Shown: in pieces, positions 58,293-64,000 of the stretch
Layout of the letters: every line of letters starts with the position of its first letter
Numbering within the stretch: the first letter of the stretch is position 1
NCBI GenBank assembly: GCA_963969345.1
Contig: OZ017770.1
Span: 2,179,246-2,243,245, forward strand
Reading direction: 5' to 3'
DNA: 64,000 nt
From: Turbatrix aceti
Taxonomy: Eukaryota > Nematoda > Chromadorea > Rhabditida > Panagrolaimidae
Notes under the pieces: generated by a model
Told to the model about the DNA's origin: nothing
Seen by the model: the letters and a program-made list of their open reading frames with translations, nothing else
The model's database searches: none
Position numbers and translations under genes: made by a program

Positions 58293-58937
58293 ATGCTCAA
58301 AAACGAGAACATCAACGAATCCATCCTGGATCACGCCACCACCGCCGGTCTCATGGCACTGAATCCCTCGGATTTAGTCTTTGAAGCCAGTCAGCGCGGT
58401 ATCGACTACTACGATTTTGTCATGTCGTGTGCCCGGAAGCCAGATGGCTACCAGATCTTCCTTGCCAAATTTGACTCCAAGACCAACGTGGAGTGGTTCG
58501 AGCACGTCTCAGTTCCTCTTGAGGTCATAAAAAGCAACTCATTGCCCGAAAATGACCTCGCCATGATGACGCTTGGCGTGCTTACATGGAGAAGCCGCAT
58601 CTCACGATCACGCATTCTCTGCCTCGTCGATACCCTTGGCACAGAAGCCAGCGCCGAGCTTGAGGCTCTCAAACGTGCTGCTAACAAATTCAAGTGTCAT
58701 CACCACGTTCTAACTATCGGAGAACGTCGCAACTCTGCTGCTACGCTTACAACCAGATCCTGTACGTCACGAAAGTCATCGTCATCCAGCCAAGACGGCA
58801 TGCGTCTTCGGGTAATGATGTGTCAAACACGCGGTGCCCTCGATGACCTTCCAGTACATGCGATTAGAGAAACCCGCTACTTGTTGGTTCCAAATGCAAA
58901 TCCCCTGCTCTGTCTCTGCTTTCCTCTAACTAATTAG
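58293..58937 (+). CDS. Hypothetical single-exon protein, family unknown
   Basis: Open frame of 214 residues with the GC-rich codon bias of the real genes nearby, preceded by a strong acceptor. The N-terminal half (SDLVFEASQRGIDYYDFVM, then YQIFLAKFD) looks globular, with alternating hydrophobic residues. The middle is a long amphipathic helix (AELEALKRAANKFK), followed by a Ser/Arg-rich linker (SCTSRKSSSSSQDGM) and a hydrophobic end (ANPLLCLCFPLTN). No signal peptide or catalytic motif. The less biased 3' third could include an unrecognised intron. I do not recognise a family. Confidence 0.55.
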   Translation: MLKNENINESILDHATTAGLMALNPSDLVFEASQRGIDYYDFVMSCARKPDGYQIFLAKFDSKTNVEWFEHVSVPLEVIKSNSLPENDLAMMTLGVLTWRSRISRSRILCLVDTLGTEASAELEALKRAANKFKCHHHVLTIGERRNSAATLTTRSCTSRKSSSSSQDGMRLRVMMCQTRGALDDLPVHAIRETRYLLVPNANPLLCLCFPLTN

Positions 58938-59699
58938 TCATCCTCCTGGAAAAAAGAACACAATTTAAACCTTCTATCGGTCATAATACCCTACTTTTGG
59001 TTGCCTATTTCCTTATTCCCATTGTACCCGGAATTGTTCATATCCCAATGATCCCATATTATTCACCACTCTTCTTTCTTCCGTCTGAACTTCTGTGTTC
59101 GCCTTCCTACGGGATCACCACAATGTCTTGTGCTTTAAATATGTGTTTATTATGTCCATGTTTTTTTGTACATTTGAAAAAAAATAAAATTGTTGCGTTC
59201 TCTACGTGCTGTCAATTAAAGCAATTTTAATAGGGAAACAAATTTTTTCTCAAATCACAGAAAAGAAGCAAAAAACGCACAAACACGACAAAATGTACCA
59301 GTGAACACGCATTTGACAGAAGAAATGAGCATAAATGTCAGACAAGGGTCATTAATGCAAATTGTAATATGCGCAATAATTTTACCAGGTAATCGATTGC
59401 ATTTTAAAGTGTCTTCTTGGTAATGAACCACAATCCAGTGATCAGGCGATGAAAAGAGCACCCTCAGGCCAAACTACAAAACAACGAACTACTAAATTTG
59501 TGTACAAATATTATTTTTGCTCCTCGGAGTACTCTAAGCACGAAAGTTTTTTGCAACTTGTTTTTTATCTCGCAAAACTATTGCCTTGTCTTCTCCTCCA
59601 TGGCGCATAGGATTTCGACTTTTCAGTGATACTCTCGTGCGTTCATCAACAGTGTTTCTCCTTTATGATATTGTTCAATCGTCCACAACACTGTCTGCC
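58938..59699. other. Intergenic region upstream of LETM1
   Basis: 3' end of the hypothetical gene and promoter of LETM1. No additional gene seen. Confidence 0.4.
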
Positions 59700-61464
59700 A
59701 TGAAAAGCCTGCGCCCGGTTCTGCTTGGGTTAGCACGAAATCAAGCTTTTCGGTGAGTTTTGGTTTTTATGAGGTGCTTTTTTCGAGTGGAACGCCCCAC
59801 TGTTTTTAGCCACAACGCTTCTGTACAGTTCAAGCCTTATGTTTACGCGTGTAGCCGACAACTTTCAACTCAGGATGAACAGCGAGTTCAGGAGCTGTTG
59901 CGAAGGCTTCGTGAAGATCTCAAGCAGCAAAACGATGATAATGAAAAACGAAAGAGCTTGGTTGGTTTGGTTTACCCTAGTTCGCCTCAGTTTTCTGTCA
60001 TCATTGCATATGGGTGCTTTTTAGGTCGCAGATGATCCGAAAAAGAAGCTGCCGATTACGACACGGGTTGTCAACGAACTAAAGCACTACTACCACGGAT
60101 TTCGCTTGCTAGCTTTGGAAATCAAGGTCAGCGTTAAGTACGCATGGATGATCATTCGGGGCAAACAGCTTACTCGCCTGGAACGACAACAACTCATTCG
60201 AACTCTGTCAGATGTGTTTCGTCTTGTGCCATTCTCGGTCTTCATCATCGTGCCTTTCATGGAGTTGGCATTGCCATTGTTTATCAAGTTCTTTCCAAAC
60301 ATGCTGCCGAGTACCTTTCAAGAAAAATCCAAGGAAGTGAGTGTTCTTTTTTCTTATTTTGTGATTATACCATTGTTTTAGGAAGAAAAGCAGCGCAAGC
60401 AACTGCAGATGCGTGTCCAGACAGCCAAATTTATCCAGGACACGCTAGAGGAAGTTGCGTCGAAGCGCAAAGCTGCCTCTGAAAAATCGGAACAAGCTGG
60501 ACAACATGCTGCCTACGAATTTTCTCAGTTCATGAAAAAGGTGGGATTTCAGTGCTGTGGTTCTTTTTTATTTGAATTTTTGAATTACAGGTCCGCAGCG
60601 AAGCAAGCTACGTCAGTAACCAGGAAATTCTCCGCTTCACCAAACTTTTCGAAGACGAACTGACCCTTGACAACCTTGCACTGCCTCAGCTTCGAGCGCT
60701 TTGCCGTCTCCTGGGCCTGCAAACCATTGGTCCGATGGAGATTCTTCGCTTTCAACTGACTATGAAGCTTCGAGAACTCAAGGCTGACGATCGCATGATC
60801 GATGCTGAGGGTGGCGTCGAGGCTCTGAGCGTTCCTGACCTTCAGAATGCCTGTCGAGCTCGTGGCATGCGTTCTATCGGTGTCAGTGCTGATCGTCTGC
60901 GAAGTCAGGTATGTTCTTTTGAAATTTTTAATAAATATTTTATATTCAATATCGTAACCGTTTTTCATAACTATTAAACCTATGAAAATCCTTTTTTCTA
61001 AATACTTTTATATTTTTGACATAAAATAACAAGCACAATTTATTACCAAACACATGCAAAAAAACAACTTTTTTTAGCTCAAAAGCTGGCTCGAAATGTC
61101 TCTTAACGATAAGATCCCGCCCTCTCTCCTGCTGCTTTCCCGTGCACTCTACCTCCCTGAGGAACTGACATTTAACAAGCGTATCAAGTCCATTCTCGCT
61201 GCCTTGCCGACCCATCTGAGCGAACAGACCCACCAAAAACTGGCCGAAATGGAAGGTGGCAAGATCAGCTACAAACAACGCATGGATCTGATTTTGGAAA
61301 TTGAATCCGGTCTCAAAGCCGAGCGCGAAGCTCAGGCTGCTGAGGAAGCTGCTAAGAAGAATCAGGAAGCGCAGACTAAGAAGAATCAGGAAGCGTCTCA
61401 GACCAAGAAGAATCAGGAAGCGCAGACCAAGAAGAAGAATCTAGAGGCTCAGACAAAAGATTGA
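59700..61464 (+). CDS. LETM1: LETM1-family mitochondrial inner-membrane cation/proton exchanger
   Basis: Mitochondrial K+/H+ (and Ca2+) exchange and ribosome-binding protein, 459 residues. Exons are 59700-59752, 59810-59960, 60025-60336, 60382-60540, 60591-60908 and 61078-61464. The N-terminus ([15 protein letters not shown]) is a presequence. The core LETM domain has [39 protein letters not shown] with its single conserved [21 protein letters not shown], and the ribosome-binding-like helices ([36 protein letters not shown]). After these it is much shorter than human LETM1: the EF-hand region is absent and the tail is a lysine/glutamine/alanine repeat. GC-rich coding bias suggests substantial expression. 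Confidence 0.9.
61354..61453 (+). repeat. In-frame tandem repeat in the LETM1 tail
   Basis: Four copies of a 24-30-base unit encode [25 protein letters not shown] and KKKNLEAQT. It extends a charged coiled-coil-like C-terminus. Confidence 0.85.
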
Positions 61465-61690
61465 TTTACTAGGAATACTGTAATGGATACTTGACGGGCA
61501 TGGCATTTGTTCTGCTGGTTGAACGGTAAAGAGTGTTTTTGTGTTCATTTTTTTTAATATATGGTCACGTATTTAAAATACGCACGGAGTTAAGCCATTA
61601 ATTTATTTGTTACCACATTAAAGACACAAGAAAGACACTAAGATAACGTTTTTTAGTTTGCGGATAGCGTGATAGGGACACACAGATGAG

Positions 61691-62526
61691 TCAGAAGTAC
61701 GTCGAGCTGTAATCGGTCAGGATACCATGCTCGTCTACAATGCTGTCAGGTTCTGCCAAATCTTGCCTAAGAGATTCAAAAAAATAGGTTATGAAAACTT
61801 TCAAATTATTTTGGGAAACAAAACCTACAAATTAACGGAGTCTTCGAATGGGAATTCGCCGACGGTAATGTGAGGCCTGCTTTGGGCAATGAATTCGGCG
61901 GCAAACTTATTCCTGGGCGGCTGCACCATGCTCATGTACCTGTTGACATTGAGGTAAACGAGGGTTCCGTAGAGCAAAAATAGGATTCTAAAACATGATT
62001 ACAATATTCCAGAAAAAATTTTCTCAAAAAAAAACACTTACAGGACGTGGAAGTAAAAGGCAAAAATAACCCGATTGGCACCGTCATTTTGCATCGAATT
62101 CCAAATTTGCTTGAAGCTGCCGAGAATCATGTTTCCGATTTTTTTTAACCAAAACAGGCTCTACAATTTCTTTTGCGGATCCAAAAAAGTCCGTAGCCAG
62201 TAACTTACCTTACTGCCTAACCCCCCAGAAGCATCGCCAGGATTAACATCCTCGCTACCCTCGCCCAAATCGCCTGGCGTGGGGGAAACACTGTCACCTA
62301 GCGTGTCGGAATTCCCCGGATCGCCGTCATCAGAGTCGTCGCTGGGAGGTGCCGGATCGCCGTACGTTTCAGCATTGAAGGGATCACCCAAGTCGTTGTC
62401 TCCGAATCCTCGTCGCAGACGACTTCCCGTAGCGGTAATATCAGTAACATTGAACAGATCATGATTATCGGGGAGACGATAAGCCAAATAAAGCGGCACG
62501 TGGACGAGGAAAATCAGGTACAACAT
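61691..62526 (-). CDS. Acidic single-pass membrane protein, family unknown
   Basis: About 215 residues from four exons between 62526 and 61691, joined in phase by introns of about 48-70 nt. MLYLIFLVHVPLYLAYR is a signal peptide or anchor. The ectodomain is Asp/Pro/Gly/Ser-rich (PPSDDSDDGDPGNSD), with an NVT glycosylation site and a dibasic RLRR. A membrane helix (NRVIFAFYFHVLLILFLLYG) and a cytoplasmic tail follow, ending ILTDYSSTYF. The start is chosen because the upstream frame lacks an ATG and an acceptor (TTGCTGCAG) ends eight bases before it. The low-complexity acidic stretch suggests mineral/Ca2+ binding or a spacer, but the function is unknown. It converges on LETM1 (226 bases apart). 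Confidence 0.6.
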
Positions 62527-64000
62527 GATAACTACTGCAGCAACAGTGGAACGAGCCGTGTTCCCACCAGAGTGGCAACAATGAAGAACGTGCCTTGGTT
62601 CGTTGCCTGCATGCGTGCCCTCGCGCAGTGTCTGTCTAATCGAAAACAAGTCAACTCATTTTTTGTCCGACCAATGCATAACTTGCATAATTCCAATTTT
62701 GCTCTCAATTTTCTCGGTGTTCCGGTAATTTGACGAGATAAATTTAAAACTGATGCATCTTGTACAGATCCATGCTTATCCCTGACAGACTGAATAAGAC
62801 TGCAAAATGCAAGTTATTGTCAAAAACGCAAGCATAAAAATTTGCATAATTAATTGTATTACGCAGTAACATCGGGGGTGCGCGCCCTCGCTCTCTCTTC
62901 TGTGCAAGCTGTGAAGTCAACTAACTGACCATCGCCTCGGGTAAGCATTGTTTTGCCTCGGCGAGGTCTTTAACTCATCGGATGCTCAATTGTATGAAAG
63001 GCAACAAGTCTTTGTCTGTTAGCAGTCCTGAATTCTGTTTATGGCCATGCCTTGTCGTCACCAAATCACGCAATTTGTTTGGCCATGTCTCGTCTCTGGC
63101 CCTTTCTGACTTCTGCGCTTTACGATCGTTAGCTTGTTTGACGCAATCTCAACCCAAGTGGGGGAAGAAGCGTGTCACTGCCTAATGCACTTAAAGCTTA
63201 TCTTCCAAGTTTTGTTGCCAATCGAAAGCTAAAATTTTTTTGTTAGTCGAGCTTTGATACTACGTGTACTACAAAAAGCGTCTGGTGTTATTTGGCCATT
63301 TGATTGAATTTTCGCCTTCTGTTAGTTTAAATTTTGTAGGCAGCGCTTCGGCGCTTAGATCCTTATTGACAGCTAGAATTGATTGCTCTTTGGGACTTCG
63401 CTTTTTTTGCCAATGCGAATGGAAAAAGACTAAGCACTGGTGAACGTCGTCAAGATTGTTGACACTTATTGCCGGGCATACTGAAATATATCGCGATTTT
63501 TGGAAGAAGAAAAGGAATTTTGCCGACAAATGTTCGAATGACAGAAGTGCTGGTATGGTTATTCCGGAACCAACTTTCCGTCACGAAAGTCTGTAGCCAG
63601 GCTGACTGGGAAAGGCAGAAAACAAATTGTTTGGTTACATGGAATCCGTCTTGTCAAGCCGATTCTTCTTATCCATATTTTTTTCTTCCAAAAAAATTCT
63701 AGAAGGCAAAAAACCATTTTAACAAGTGCTAAATTGTCGTTGCAGCACAAATTGGCTTATCCCTTTCAATGAGCGCTCGCCGACCCCTTCGGCAAGTTGG
63801 TTGCCTAAATTCTTGACCACAGCCAAGGAGCGAGTCGTCTGGCACACAGCAGGCAAGGGGCGCGGACAACTTTTGGTCGGGGTTCTTCCCCTCTTTTTTA
63901 AAAAAATATGGTATCGAGCTTGTAGGGGTTGTTGTAATTATTTTACTCTTGCTCGGATGAATTGATAGCCAATATAAATTTTTTTGTTCAGTTAACGCTC
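62527..64000. other. Right-end intergenic region
   Basis: No gene recognised. A CG-rich patch at about 62870-63000 may be promoter sequence. An open stretch at 63740-63960 after a possible acceptor could be an exon of a gene beyond the window, but there is no recognisable content. Confidence 0.35.

Noticed and set aside
1..64000. CRISPR arrays, rRNA or tRNA genes, bacterial operons
   Set aside because: No spaced repeats, no convincing A/B boxes or cloverleaf and no ribosomal RNA signature were seen. The gene structure is eukaryotic.

Overview
The window is eukaryotic and most resembles a nematode, or a closely related animal that trans-splices. Genes are split by mostly 45-60 nt GT-AG introns with T-rich acceptors (TTTTCAG, TTTTTAG, TATAG). 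Many start codons lie 1-45 nt downstream of an unpaired splice acceptor, as expected for spliced-leader trans-splicing. Several families are typical of nematodes: a DOMON protein with a nematode-style cysteine signature, a TWiK-type two-pore potassium channel, a SUP-18-like iodotyrosine deiodinase, a LAPTM-like four-TM protein and short SUV39-type SET proteins. Intergenic DNA is AT-rich, while housekeeping metabolic genes are GC-rich with strong codon bias. No database search was possible, so the phylum is an inference.

Layout. 0.6-9 kb: a CDK20-like kinase (+), an FMRFamide-receptor-like GPCR (+), a small three-TM protein (-) and a LAPTM-like protein (+). 10-16 kb: acetyl-CoA synthetase 1 (+), an ACAD9-like protein that appears to have lost its catalytic glutamate (+), and a DOMON protein (-). 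17-24 kb: a secreted PAN-like protein (-), an SLC6 transporter (+) and a Ly6/three-finger GPI protein (-). 26-30 kb: two tandem paralogous SET-domain methyltransferases (-). 30.6-34.2 kb: separase (-). 35-41 kb: IDH3 gamma (+), an SLC46-type transporter (-) and acetyl-CoA synthetase 2 with a probable mitochondrial presequence (-). 43-49 kb: a bacterial-type guanine deaminase (+), iodotyrosine deiodinase (-), an SLC22-like carrier (-), a tiny secreted protein (+) and a two-pore K+ channel (-). 50-54 kb: a mitochondrial DnaJ (TID1) (-), an intronless divergent cyclophilin flanked by GAACG repeats (-), and a disordered protein (-). 58-62.5 kb: an unknown single-exon protein (+), LETM1 (+) and an acidic single-pass membrane protein (-).

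Gene models were built by joining exons at splice sites where the reading phase matched; nearly all joins are phase-consistent. Mitochondrial functions recur (ACS2, ACAD9-like, IDH3G, DNAJA3, LETM1), but there is no convincing operon. The most interesting points are the predicted pseudoenzyme ACAD9, the deiodinase/carrier/K2P cluster that recalls the C. elegans SUP-9/SUP-18 channel complex, the CDA-type guanine deaminase, the cyclophilin with hAT-like flanking repeats, and the widespread outron-type acceptors.
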